64,000 bases of DNA from Mixophyes australis. Its lineage: Eukaryota > Chordata > Amphibia > Anura > Limnodynastidae. The notes under the pieces are model-generated. The model did no database searches. It was not told the DNA's origin and saw nothing but the letters and a program-made list of their open reading frames with translations. The first letter of the stretch is position 1. Each line of letters begins with the position of its first letter. The DNA is taken from assembly GCA_036250195.1 (NCBI GenBank), contig JAVHZZ010000003.1, forward strand, positions 339,021,375 through 339,085,374, in the 5' to 3' direction. This document shows positions 45,863-56,422 of this stretch, in pieces. The position numbers and the translations under genes are program-made.

Positions 45863-47150
45863 TGAAGTCCAAGCCCTCTGTGGGAATAACCAGGAAGCCA
45901 CGGACACATAAAAGCCCTAAATTTGAGGCCAAAAGATTAAAGTGGCCACAAACTTATTGTGTTGTGCATAAAACAGTGTAGCAAAATAAATGGTATAATA
46001 TAAATGATATAACTAATGAGATATGTCAGTACTGTGACACAGTAAGTAAATTAACATTTGCGGTATAGCATAAAAAACCTCTAAAGAACACCTCACAACG
46101 TAGGCTAGAAGTATATTTGAAGTCACAGCGTTTTCTGCTTTGTAGAAAAACTCTCTGACTGTAACCATGTAATCTTATATAGTCACATTATGCCTTAGTG
46201 ATTTTGAATATCCTCATAATTAACACTAGAAAGCTCATTGTCCAATATGTAAGTGTTTTGATGGCTTCAAATACAATTCATCCTACAGGTATCCTACTCC
46301 AAGACCCTCTATCTGTAAAACCTATTATCCATAATATCCAGAAAAACATTCACAATGTCATGTCTACAGATATAGCACAGAGAACTGACATCACACCATA
46401 AACAACACCTGTAGTTCAACACACTTTAAAATAAACACAGTCACCGCATGAAAAGTACCTTATTACAAATAAACACCATGGGGTAGAATCTTATTTTTTT
46501 TTCCAGACTTGTTTCAAAGGAGTTCATTGATGAGGTCTCACCACTCTAACCAATTGGAGCAAAGCATTTACCAGGGAATCCCAGACAACTCTCAGTGCAG
46601 AAAACATAATGAATAAAATATCATTATTATTTGCAAAAATGGAAAAACTGACTGCTATGCACCCCCAGAGGTTAGGCAAATTCTATGCGGTCTGCGACCC
46701 TTCATTAAATCTAAAGAAGACCATATGCCTAAAGTTTATGCACCACTACTAAAGATTGCCAAGTCATACATTTTATCTATGTATGCTACAGATGTCACTG
46801 TATTTACATTACTGTGATCCTCCCTTTCCCTTACTTGGTTTAGATATATTTGTTTGCTTATATACAAAAAAAACAAACAAATAAAATATGAGTTAGACGT
46901 AGATGCAGGTTCAGGAAATTAAATATAGAAAGAGTGCTTATGAAAGTCAAATAGCAGCACTGGATCAATTCCTTGGCCTGGTTATGACCAATAATAGACA
47001 TTTATTGCAGTCTGTAGAATTGAATGAAGGCACCAGTCATCTGGATGTATTTGCTTACCTGTACTATACCCACTTCTACATACAGGTCTCAGATATTAAT
47101 ATGTTTAGAAATAGGAAGAATGTAACTGTTGAATGTATTTTATGCAACTT
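45863..47150. other. unassigned
   Basis: A 101-codon frame at 46903-47208 has no domain I recognise, runs into the MITE at 47160 and lacks splice or start context. Otherwise I see no gene or named repeat. Confidence 0.3.
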
Positions 47151-47159
47151 TTCCTCATT

Positions 47160-47432
47160 GGCTTCAGGGAAATCCCGGGGGAGGTGGGTGTGCAGGGGCA
47201 GGGCTTGACAAATCGCATTATTTTGGCCCCGCTCTCTAAATCGTTGTCACAATTTTGGGCAATTACAGCAGGGCGCGGAGCTAAGATGATGCGATATTTG
47301 CATCATTAAGCCCCGCCCCTGCCACTTATCTATTGCGGGGGCTTGAACCAGGAGGTTGCACTGCTCTCCTAGAAGCCCAGGAGGTCTCCCAGAAATGCGG
47401 GAGTCTCCCGGGAGAGTAGGCAACTATGCGTT
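47160..47432. repeat. GC-rich MITE family (CTCCCGGGAGA), copy 1
   Basis: Right end GGGAGTCTCCCGGGAGAGTA then GGCAACTATGC. Internal GGGGCAGGGCTTGACAAATC and TTTGCATCATTAAGCCCCGC pair as inverted parts. A related, better preserved palindromic copy is at 53645-53957. CpG- and GC-rich islands in an AT-rich setting. Confidence 0.75.
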
Positions 47433-47499
47433 AAAGAAAAGCAGCTAATGAATCTCTAGAGACTGAAGTGTCTTTTACATTTCTGTCTCCATTACTGAA

Positions 47500-47748
47500 G
47501 TCATGTTGTCTTACCTGTCAGTCTTTGATTAAAACTTGGTCTCCATGAAAATGGAGACCCCCACAGGCATCAATACATGGACATAGAACACAATAACTGA
47601 ACTGTGTCATCATGCCACAAATGGCGAAGCCAACCACGTCTTGTACTGATGCAGCAACATGGAGAATGCCACACTCTTCAGGGAGTGAGGGGGATCACCC
47701 CTATTTCAGGGAGTTTCCCTGACATTCAGGGAGAGTTGGCAAGTATGA
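47500..47748. repeat. GC-rich MITE family, diverged copy 2
   Basis: Right end CCCTGACATTCAGGGAGAGT then TGGCAAGTATGATT resembles the ends of the copies at 47160 and 53645. The left end near GTCTTACCTGTCAG is less certain. Confidence 0.5.
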
Positions 47749-48637
47749 TTTAATGTGTTTATTAAAATTATTCTAGGGTACGATTGTCTATATTCAATGA
47801 AAATAAGAACAAGTAGCATAAAACATGGCATAAAAGTACTACTACAAACACATATTGTATAATAATTATTGAATAACTTACTATATTTTGTAGACTACAT
47901 TTAAAAATTGAATAAATAATATATGTTTTAATACACCAGCACACCTTTATGAACACACACATGTACAATAAAATGCACATAACATATAATAATCTAAATA
48001 GATGCAAACAGAGTATATACACGGATAGTTTTTGGTGGCATGCGCCATTAATATTTGAAGTTAGGATGCACGACGCAGAATCTTGCAACAGCACTACACA
48101 CACACACACACACACACACAGAATAATACTGTCATTTCATTTCCATTGCTTTTATTGCTTTTTATCCACCCAATCTTTAATATTTTGTTCAAAACTTTTA
48201 TGAAAGGAAATTAAACTTCACGTCAGTACAGAACAAACCAGACATATGATATATCTGAAAGGAAACCAGGATATTTATATTAAAAAGTTAATGAGATTCA
48301 GCACTTTTCTCTGGGTGAACGGAATATGTCTGACGACCTAAGACCTGGAAAGCAAATGTGTGCAGATGGTCTTACTAAAATGTATAATGATAAAATCTGT
48401 CGCCTTATCTCAGTGCTCTGCTGCCGGTGCTTGTACATATGCTGCAAGCTAATTTGCTTTTTTATTTTATTTTATTCTACTCTTTTTTGCAAATCCTCAA
48501 TGTTTTCCCTTTTTTAGAATAAAACAAGTGTGTGATTAAACCATGACTGATGCGATTTATTGTGATGTTTAAAGTTAAAAGTCTGTTTGAAACAGCTTGT
48601 GCTAATAATATTTATCTTCAGACAGGAGGATGGGAAT
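47749..48637. other. unassigned; (CA)n microsatellite at 48094-48120
   Basis: A clean (CA)n run of about 13 units lies near 48094-48120. I see no gene before the cdc73 retrocopy. Confidence 0.5.
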
Positions 48638-49173
48638 ATGGTGGACGCGGTTGAGCGTTCTGCGTTAGTACAACATCCAAAATAAGGAAACTGAGGTCAA
48701 AGGAGATGAAATTATATTCAGGGAGATCTCCTGTCAAGACTAGCTATGTTATGTTGGGAACTGGAAAGGAAGGAAAGCCGTACGAATACTATTTGCTTGA
48801 TTCAATCTTATTTTTGCTCAAAAATTTGCATTTTTCCCATGATATGTATATCAGACAGCCTGTGACTGAAAATATTCTTATCAGAAGACCTGACAGGAGA
48901 GACCTTCTCGTCTACTTAATTGGTGAACTTCAACTTCTGCCAGTATTGATGGAAGTGCACCACCACGAAATTGACCTTCAACAATCCACACAATTGAAAA
49001 GAGCTGCAGATGACATATTAGTAAAGGCAAAGAAATGAAGAGTAGAGGACGATGAACATGTCCATTTTGACAAGTAGACATAGGTTGTTTGATTGGAAGG
49101 CCGTAAGGAAGGGACTTAGCGTACTACTCTTAGAAGTTACGTCAGCTGAAATTGCTGCAATCAAAAGCCAAAC
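48638..49173 (+). pseudogene. cdc73: processed pseudogene of cdc73 (parafibromin), 5' part
   Basis: Parafibromin is a subunit of the nuclear PAF1 complex in transcription elongation and histone modification. The copy follows the parent N-terminus from its ATG (48638) for roughly 160 codons without introns, though the parent gene has several exons there, so it is a retrocopy. Clear blocks: YNIQNKETEVKGDEIIF, LGTGKEGKPYEYYLLDSILF, LIRRPDRRDLLVYL, QLKRAADDILVKAKK and, after more damage, AEIAAIKSQ. Damage by eye: a 1-bp insertion after the start, TAG at 48666-48668 in place of a Gln codon, a small deletion near 48731, compensating indels near 48926-48965, and TGA at the end of the KAKK block. It stops where the Tc1-like element begins, so its poly(A) end is lost. 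No function expected. Confidence 0.9.
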
Positions 49174-49174
49174 T

Positions 49175-49916
49175 TGTCTTGACTCTGTCATGTTCCTCAA
49201 ACCATTCCTGAACAATTTTTGCAGTGTGGCCGGGCACATTATGCTGCTGAAAGAGGCCACTGCCATCAGTGAACACTGTTGCCATGAAGGGGTGTACTTG
49301 GTCTGCAACAATTTTTAGGTAGCGGTATGTGTCAAAGTAACATCCACATGAATGCAGGACCCAATGTTACACAGTAGAAAATAGTTCAGAGCATCACACC
49401 GCCTTTTCCTATGATGCATCCTGGGACAATCTTTTCCGAGGTAATGATTCACACCACCCAGTCATCCACATGATGTAAAAGAAAACATGACTCATCAGAC
49501 CAGGCCACTTTCTTCTACTGCTCTATAATCCAGGTCTGGCGCTTATATGCCCATCGTAGACGTTTTAGGCCGTGTACACGGGTCAGCATGGGCACTCTTA
49601 CTGGTCTGCAGTTACGCAGCCCCATGCTCAGCACCTTTCGACCATAGCCAGCATTAACTTTTCAGCAATATGTGTTACAGAAGCTCCTTTGTGGGATTGG
49701 ACCAGACGGGCTAGCCTTCGCTCCCTACACGCATCAATGAGACTTGGGCACCCATGACTCTGTTGTCGGTTCACCGGTTGACCTTTCGTTAACCGCTTTT
49801 TGTAGTTAGTAACCACTGCAGAACGAGAACACCGTTTTGGAGATACTTTGATCCACTCGTCCAGCCATCACAATTTGGTCCTTGTCAAAGTCGGTCATAT
49901 CCTTACGCTTGCACAT
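49175..49916 (-). pseudogene. Tc1/mariner-type transposase, family 2, broken
   Basis: The minus-strand start is ATGTGCAAGCGTAAG at 49916, with [20 protein letters not shown] following (first helix of the DNA-binding domain). A frame piece at 49628-49816 holds KKRLTKGQPVNRQQSHGCP, the GRP-like linker and second helix. WSDES with the first catalytic Asp lies near 49490. The second block (GLFQQHN type, Asp changed to His) lies near 49245. The Glu block is lost with the missing end. Frameshifts occur near 49630 and elsewhere. Confidence 0.85.
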
Positions 49917-50060
49917 TTTCCCTGTTTCCAACACATCAATTTTAAGAACTGTTCCCTTGCTGCCTAATATATCTCACCCCTTGACAGGTACCATTGTAAC
50001 AAGATAATCAATGTTATTTCTTCCCTTGTCAGTGGTTTTAATGCTGTGGCTCATGGGTGT
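49175..50060 (-). mobile_element. Tc1/mariner-type transposon, family 2, copy 2, one end lost
   Basis: Right end GTGGTTTTAATGCTGTGGCT then CATGGGTGT is the terminal repeat of the family at 23043-24040. The element runs on the minus strand to about 49175, where it abuts the cdc73 retrocopy; the last part of the transposase and the other terminal repeat are missing. The break therefore removed the ends of both sequences. Confidence 0.88.
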
Positions 50061-50215
50061 AATATATATGTAAGCAGCACTTCTCTTGAGAAATACCAAC
50101 ACTCCGTGACATTAGAATCCAAGTAACAGGCACACAACAGCTTCAGTTTTGCTACTGTAATACAACAAAATAAAACAGAAAAAAACATTAAGCAAACAAA
50201 ACTTTAGAGCAGGAG
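50061..50215. other. unassigned
   Basis: Short gap between the Tc1-like element and the LTR-like block, with no feature. Confidence 0.3.
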
Positions 50216-50219
50216 CACT

Positions 50220-50680
50220 CCTTAGGCATGGACCCTGCTACTGAGTTTACCCAGTTCAGTATAGCACACTTTAGCAACCTGTTTCACTATAAGCATTAGT
50301 TCTGAGCAGCTCCTATATACTCAACTTCTTTTGTACACAGCAGTCTTCTAACTGCACCAGTCAAGTCAGATCTGATGTCTAGTACCAAAGACAGAATATA
50401 GAATTCAACCTGGTCAAGGTGAAATATAAAAACAAAAAAAAAGCCCAGGATACCAGAAAAACAGTTGGAGCATGGAAATACAGGTAAGCAAGATCAAAGT
50501 TATAGCAAAGTCAGTCAAAGTGTGATATTTAAATAGTCTACTGCTGGATCAGCAGCTGAGAGTGTGCAAGAAGCCCAGAGCAGCTAGCAAACTCCTGGAC
50601 ATAGCTTTTTCCTAGTCGTGAATAACTGAACATGCGTTCATAATTCGGCATATTCAGGGAAAAGAAACAGGATCCTAACA
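50220..50680 (-). repeat. probable gypsy-type LTR (minus)
   Basis: The minus strand begins TGTTAGGATCCTGTTTC at 50680 and has a TATA-like CTATTTAAATATCAC near 50535. A pyrimidine-rich R-U5-like stretch follows (TGACTTTGCTATAACTTTGA, CTTGCTTACCTG). This resembles the clear solo LTR at 61664-62341. The other end and target duplication are not resolved. Confidence 0.5.
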
Positions 50681-53020
50681 CTACTTCCCCTACTCACAAT
50701 TAGATACAAGATACTCCTTGAACTTGGCTAGGACAATAAGGAGTATTAAAGTCAAATAAGATAGTATTCACTGATGGTGGACAGCAGTGGTTCAGGTGGA
50801 AAGTTGTAAGTGGCGGTGTAGAAAATGTAAGTGTTAAGAAACATGGTGATCGCTATAGCACGTCGGATCAGTTGCCTAGCAAAAGTAGCCGGTGTCCTTC
50901 CTCTGTCAGGCAGCGGTGACAGTATGTGCCCTCCTATGTTTAGTTACACTGTAGTCTCCACCCCCTCTGATCGATTACCAACATTCTCCATGCTAAGTGA
51001 CAGTGATTGTCTGCAGGACGACCCCCGCTGCACTCAGGGCGGTTGCCTCATTAGCATATTTATTCAACTCTGGAACAGTCTTTACCTGGCGTTATTTAAG
51101 GAATAATGAGTCAACCAAGCTTTAAGGCCTTAAGAAAATAAAAATGAAAAAACAAGTGATTCAAAAAAGTGAAGCAGCAGCAATTGTGTCCAAACTTTTG
51201 CAAATGCTACATTCACTGTTTGTTGTTGTTCAATCTGTTATATTCAAATAAAAAGAATATATTCAATAGAACATGTCTGATGAACACCCCAACTGTCTCT
51301 CATTCCTTTATATAAGTAAACAAACACTTGGGCTCCTTCTGGTTGTTGCTTTTAATCAGACCCCTAACGGTCCTCCCAAATTTACACTCCTCATTCCGTT
51401 CCTTGGCTTTCCCTCCCCCCAACATTTTCTTTAGTTCACCCATTATGCTCTCACGTGTTTTATATTTTCCCTTTTATTATGAGGTTATGAATATACAGGA
51501 AAGTTTATGTAAGATTGTGGTGTTTATTATCCTGTTTTCCTTTGCATTCTTTCAAAGAAAACAGTTTAAACAAAATAATTATAATAATAATAATAGTGCA
51601 GAAATATGTCATGTTTAAATTTGTACCCTTTAGAAGTTGTGTTACCTTCTTGAAACATCTTGTAGAGAAACATTGAATTTGTCCAAGAGGGTTCAAACTT
51701 TTACACACAACTGTATACTTACCAGAACAGCTCAGTTCATTAGAAAATTAATAAGAAGTTGAACATTGAAATATATCTCTCAACCATCCCATATACAGTG
51801 ACACTATACAGTTTTTGGACCACACTAATCCCAGGGAATGTTAATCAGGAAGAAGATTTATATGGAGGGAAGTTAAACCTGGACTACAGTACAGCTCCCC
51901 TCTTCCCTGATGATCAACATTCGACAAAGGCTACCAACTTGAAATATTAATTTATTGTAAGATCACTGCAGCACGCTACTTTAAGGGTTTAGTAATGATT
52001 TAATTGATATTAATTGATTTGTAAGAGTGTTTTATTGAATACTGGCATAATATGACATAGCAAAATGACAGTATACAATGTCAGTGAAATAATAGGGAAT
52101 CTTATATTTTAAAACGTACAAGACAGCACTATATTATTGGAAATTAAGCTATGAATAGTTCAAAAGTCTGTGAATAGCTATCAACATGTTAAAATAGTTT
52201 TATTTTTCTGGGACTAAAATTTCCCTGGAAATTAGGGACAGTTGGCATTATGCATTTAATACACAAAGAGCTCCTGTTTTATTTAACGATGTGCCTGCCT
52301 AGGTTGAACTATAAAATATGATTGACATTTCATCACACGTTCCTGAGTTCAGGTGTAGCTACCTTTCATATAATTCTCTAAAACACGGATGCTGTTACAT
52401 TATTCTTACACAGACACTGGCATCAGTTTTACATGGGGAGTAGATACGATTTTGTAGAACAGTTGAAAACTCTTTTGATGCATGTTGACTTTCCTGAGCA
52501 CTGGGAACACAGTGTCCCAAAGCTGGTGAGAGAGAAAATAGCAGATATGTAAATTCTCATAACATCAAACAGTTCTATTCCCAGTGCATACAGAGAATAT
52601 GCAGTCATTATGAAATGCTGTAGCTTTCAACTTGTTTTTCACCAGTATTATTATGATATGATGATGTTCAATACAAAACCATATTTCTTTTATCAATTAG
52701 TCATCTTCAATTTGCTTCTGACTTGAATGAAAAATAAGAGAATTTGGACCAGGGACATCAATATTTTGCTTAAAAAGTAAGTGAAGGTAAAAATAATGGT
52801 ACACTTGATTAACAATGATGCTAAATATAGAGCAATAATGGTATCTGGAAATAAATGTTCTTCTGTGTTCACTACTAGTACATAGTACTGTGGTTAATTT
52901 ATTGATAATAAATTTCATAGTCTAAATAGATATATGTGTTTGTTTTTTTCCAACTAATGATCATACATACAAGTGGTTTACAGTTATAGCATTCTTGCTT
53001 TTTGTATGTTTAAATTCAAC
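50681..53020. other. mostly unassigned
   Basis: GTTCAAACTTTTACACACAACTG near 51692-51714 resembles a Tc1/mariner end, and TTGTGTCCAAACTTTTGCAA near 51186 may be a partner, but no transposase is seen. The fragment 52208-52252 (ATTTCCCTGG, GGGACAGTTGGCATTATGC) belongs to the TACCTCCCAA/GGGACAG family. There is no gene I can support. Confidence 0.35.
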
Positions 53021-53024
53021 CAGA

Positions 53025-53337
53025 TGCATACTTTCCTCAGCTCACTTCTAGGGGATGATCAAGTTGAATTGCATAATCACGTAGGTGGAGTGATTCAGAT
53101 CATGTGGGCAGGTCAATAACTTCATCAAGACCCATCCAACTAGGTAAACACAGAGTGCTAGTGCTGTGATGATGTAATTCATGTCATTACGACCTGACCA
53201 CTCAGTGTTTACTGAGATAGATTGACCTTGATTTGCATCATGTCCCCGTCCACCTTGTGGTAGGTGAACGCTCTCCTGAAACATCCCCTGCTCTCTTAGG
53301 AATCTCCTTGACATTCAGGGCACGTAAGCAACTATGC
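53025..53337. repeat. GC-rich MITE family, diverged copy 3
   Basis: The ends ATGCATACTTTCCTC and GTAAGCAACTATGC, and the middle TTTGCATCATGTCCCCGTCC, match the family at 47160 and 53645 in order, with heavy divergence. Confidence 0.5.
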
Positions 53338-53644
53338 TTTAGCGTGCACCCCACTATATTTCTATACACACATTGCAGCAGTGGGGTGGATTACCAGTAG
53401 CCTCGCTTGTGCTCAAGTTATAGGCCTCACTCTCTATATTGCTTCCTGTGCTTGATCATCCACTGAAACACTCATAATTCTTTAACATGCACTCTGGATC
53501 ACATCTGAAATTACAAAACAGAGCCCTATTCTAGTGGCAATGACAGGAATATGGAAGTTAGCAGTAAGTGGCTACGTGGATGGGTCTGAATGCAGCAGGG
53601 AAGGAATGATCTTTTTCCGTGTCACATAATATACACACACACCT
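53338..53644. other. unassigned; (CA)n near 53630
   Basis: No gene. A short CA run lies near 53631-53643, just before the next MITE. Confidence 0.35.
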
Positions 53645-53957
53645 CTATAGCATACTTGCTTACTTTAAAAATCTGTACACCAGGAGATCGGCATACAGAT
53701 CATGTGACAGAGGGTAGGAGGGGGCGTAACGCCATCATTAGGTCACTATAGCCCCGCCCCTACCATAAAATACAGAAATTCGAGGTATTGAATAGTGGGC
53801 GGGGGGGGCTTAGTGATATGAGTAAGCCCCTTCCCCCGCTATTCAATGACGTGAATTTCGACATTTTACAGGGTCCAAGAGGTTTGCCTACTCTTCCGGG
53901 AGGACGTCCCGAAATTCGGAAGCCTCACGGAAATTCCGTGAGAATAGGCAAGTATGC
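53645..53957. repeat. GC-rich MITE family, copy 4, palindromic
   Basis: Ends AGCATACTTGCTTACTTT and AATAGGCAAGTATGCT pair. Internal CACTATAGCCCCGCCCC pairs with GGGCGGGGGGGGCTTAGTGA, and near 53918-53940 CTCACGGAA/TTCCGTGAG forms a perfect 9-bp stem. It has GC-box-like GGGCGG words and no coding capacity. The apparent frame at 53788-53982 is a by-product. Confidence 0.75.
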
Positions 53958-54035
53958 TCTACAGACAATTCTGGCAGTGTAGTCCAGCGCATTCATGGAA
54001 CAACCACAACTATACTGCTTTCTTGAGTGACTAAT

Positions 54036-54213
54036 TGGGGTATATTTTTCGAACCCTAGAAAAAGAAAAAGTGGCAATATTGCCCATAGTAACCAAAGAG
54101 ATTCTAGCTGGAGTTTATCTAATAAATTCTATAAAACTGATAACTAAAATGTATTGGTTGCTATGGGCAACACCTCCAACTTGTCCTTTTTAGAAGGATT
54201 GATAAATCTAACC
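54036..54213. repeat. CCAAT-bearing hairpin MITE, copy 6 (worn)
   Basis: Left TTGCCCATAGTAACCAAAG with its CCAAT box damaged; right TATTGGTTGCTATGGGCAA intact, then CTTTTTAGAAGGATTGATAA as in copy 1. Confidence 0.7.
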
Positions 54214-54870
54214 TTTTGTTCTAACCTGTAAGATTGATTTTGGGAGACCATGTGCAATTCAGAAGACCGTGAGACAGGGAGGACAAATTCAGGAGACTTT
54301 GAAAATATATGAGGGTTAACAGCTCTGACAATTGTCCATCCATAATAAATTGACCTGTTCTACACTGCATGTGACTGTGGTACATAAATAAGATTATGTT
54401 GATGCTATAATGAAAATCATCTATGCAAAATACAGCTTTTATTTTGTTCATATGATGCTGACTTACACATTTCATAAAATTAAACTTGTTATTTACCTTC
54501 AAGGCAAAGCTTTTATCTTAACCTAAATTTATATGCATAAAAATGAGCATTCCAAGTAGTAACTAATTGAATAAAATCATTTATTTGCATTTGTTGTCTG
54601 GAAACCTGGCTCACAGCTCCCAAGAACTCTCAGCACACAGCCTGTGGCTAGACTTCATACAGCTTTCGTTAGTCTATAAATAAGGTCATCTACAGGATGG
54701 GAAGTAGGTTTCTATGCATGTTACACTGGAAAATATTTGGTAAATGCAAGCTAAGTCCAGATTGGATAGGTAAACATAATTTAATTAAATCACCTTTTTA
54801 AAAATGAAGTAAATATTTAACAATATGTTTTGTCCTTGAATTATGAAACTCACCGACGATGGGCTAATTA
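54214..54870. other. unassigned
   Basis: I see no gene or named repeat. Confidence 0.3.
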
Positions 54871-54875
54871 CACAG

Positions 54876-54911
54876 CGGAGTTACATTGCGAGGAGACGCA
54901 ATGTAACTCCG
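54876..54911. repeat. perfect 15-bp-stem hairpin
   Basis: CGGAGTTACATTGCG and CGCAATGTAACTCCG are exact reverse complements separated by six bases (AGGAGA). It lies about 25 bp left of the best preserved CCAAT MITE and does not match that family. Confidence 0.9.
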
Positions 54912-54935
54912 GAACAGTCCATGGAGACACTTTAG

Positions 54936-55106
54936 GCTAGATTTACTAAACTGCGGGTTTAGAAAAGTGGAGATGTTGCCTTTAGCAACCAATCAGATTC
55001 TACCTTTCATTTGTTTAGTGCATTCAACAAAATGACAGCTACAATCTGATTGGCTGCTTTAGGCAACATCTCCACTTTTTCAAACCCGTAGTTTAGTAAA
55101 TATATC
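54936..55106. repeat. CCAAT-bearing hairpin MITE, copy 7, best preserved
   Basis: Ends ATTTACTAAACTGCGGGTTT and AAACCCGTAGTTTAGTAAAT pair almost perfectly; inner arms AGCAACCAATCAGATTC and ATCTGATTGGCTGCT pair as well. About 170 bp with a short AT-rich centre. Use this as the reference for the family. Confidence 0.9.
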
Positions 55107-55361
55107 ACTTTACATTTTTACTAAAATCTCTGCATATTTTTCCTGGCATCCCATAGAGATGTGATGAAAAGTAAGCAGAGATTCTGTACTGTATTAGCCG
55201 ACAATGTGCAGTACCTTGTGGCTAACTGAATTCCCCGATAGATTCATATCCAAAGTATGTACATCAATAAAAATACATTTTTCTGTTTCAGGAACCAATG
55301 GTTTAATATAGGTAGAGAGGTCTATTAGTAAAATAGACTATACTTGGACCCACTAGAATGA
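55107..55361. other. unassigned
   Basis: No feature I can support. Confidence 0.3.
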
Positions 55362-55618
55362 CGTATCTTTCAACATCCCAATTTTTGGAATTGGGAGGAG
55401 GGCGTGGCCATCCTGTGGTGGGGCACGATCATGCCATGAGGGGACATGGCCACATCATGACGGGGGCCATGAGGCAAGGTGCTAGGTGCATCTCTGATCT
55501 CTGAAGCGGTAGGTCGTCCCCAACCCTCTTCCCTGTCCCAAAAGAGGTGAGCAGGATACCTCCCAACATTCCAAGCAGTTTAAATCAGGACTGTCCCACC
55601 TAAATTGGGAGGTATGCA
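55362..55618. repeat. TACCTCCCAA/GGGACAG repeat, full copy
   Basis: Left end ACGTATCTTTCAACATCCC, right end AAATTGGGAGGTATGCATT. Contains GGAATTGGGAGGAGGGCGTG and two CCATGAGG words. It directly precedes the retroviral env remnant, whose 5' part it may have replaced or interrupted. Confidence 0.6.
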
Positions 55619-55629
55619 TTGACATATTA

Positions 55630-56247
55630 ATGTCCACAAATGAGTCCAGTGCGTGTAAATGGACCTTATATGACCCCAGTAAGGATATGTACATCGAGAT
55701 AGCACCACAAGTAGTCTGTATAATAAGTACAATGAAAGAAGACTTACAGGTCATAGGGAAGCACCCACCATTCTCTGGATGTCTATATAATGTTACATTC
55801 TTTAAGTGGAAAAATCAGACACATATATTTTTACCAGATACCGAAACACAGGTAACATTGAAGGGGGAGGAATACAAACTTAAAGCCAGAAACGTATCTT
55901 TTAACCTACAGCCTCTTATTAATCAAATTAACAATACTCAACTATTAGATAAACATCTAAAAGAGGTAAATTATTTTACTTATCATGCGAAAATGACAAT
56001 AATAGAGGCAGGTAAACTAGTACATTTAGCCTCGGAATTGAAAGATGGATTGTCACATCATTGGTGGGACATATTTGTTAATGGATCTTATGCCATGAAA
56101 AAAGCTATGAATATCTTGATTCATCCATTGTTACTAATTCTTCTTGTACTAACTATAATGATTATATGGAACTGCTACTTAACATATAATACAAGAAAGC
56201 TTTTGAATAGATATCAGCAAAGTATACCCCTCTATGCACCTAGATAA
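55630..56247 (+). pseudogene. endogenous retroviral env, C-terminal (TM) fragment with open frame
   Basis: A 205-codon open frame from a retroviral envelope. Its last third shows a membrane-proximal block with HHWWDIF, a hydrophobic membrane span of about 22 residues near positions 165-187, and a short basic cytoplasmic tail, as in envelopes of epsilon-like and other amphibian or fish endogenous retroviruses. N-glycosylation motifs (NVT, NQT, NVS, NNT, NGS) occur throughout. The surface subunit, cleavage site and fusion peptide are absent. The ATG used here is probably internal. No stop interrupts the remaining frame, which could be chance, youth or constraint; I cannot tell which. Confidence 0.75.
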
Positions 56248-56422
56248 AACATTAAATAGGGAAAGAAAAGTTATGGTGATAAAGTACCAGGGATATGTGC
56301 TGAATGAATTCTTGTTCTACCTATATGGGGTCCTTATGATACCATATGGTGTAAATGTAGGTACTAACTGTCTTCTGCTGATAGGTAGAAGTTAATAGTT
56401 AATATTTAATCAAAGAGGGGAG

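Noticed and set aside
46903..47208. 101-codon plus-strand frame
   Set aside because: The end falls in a MITE, and the start has no promoter or acceptor I can defend; no family recognised.
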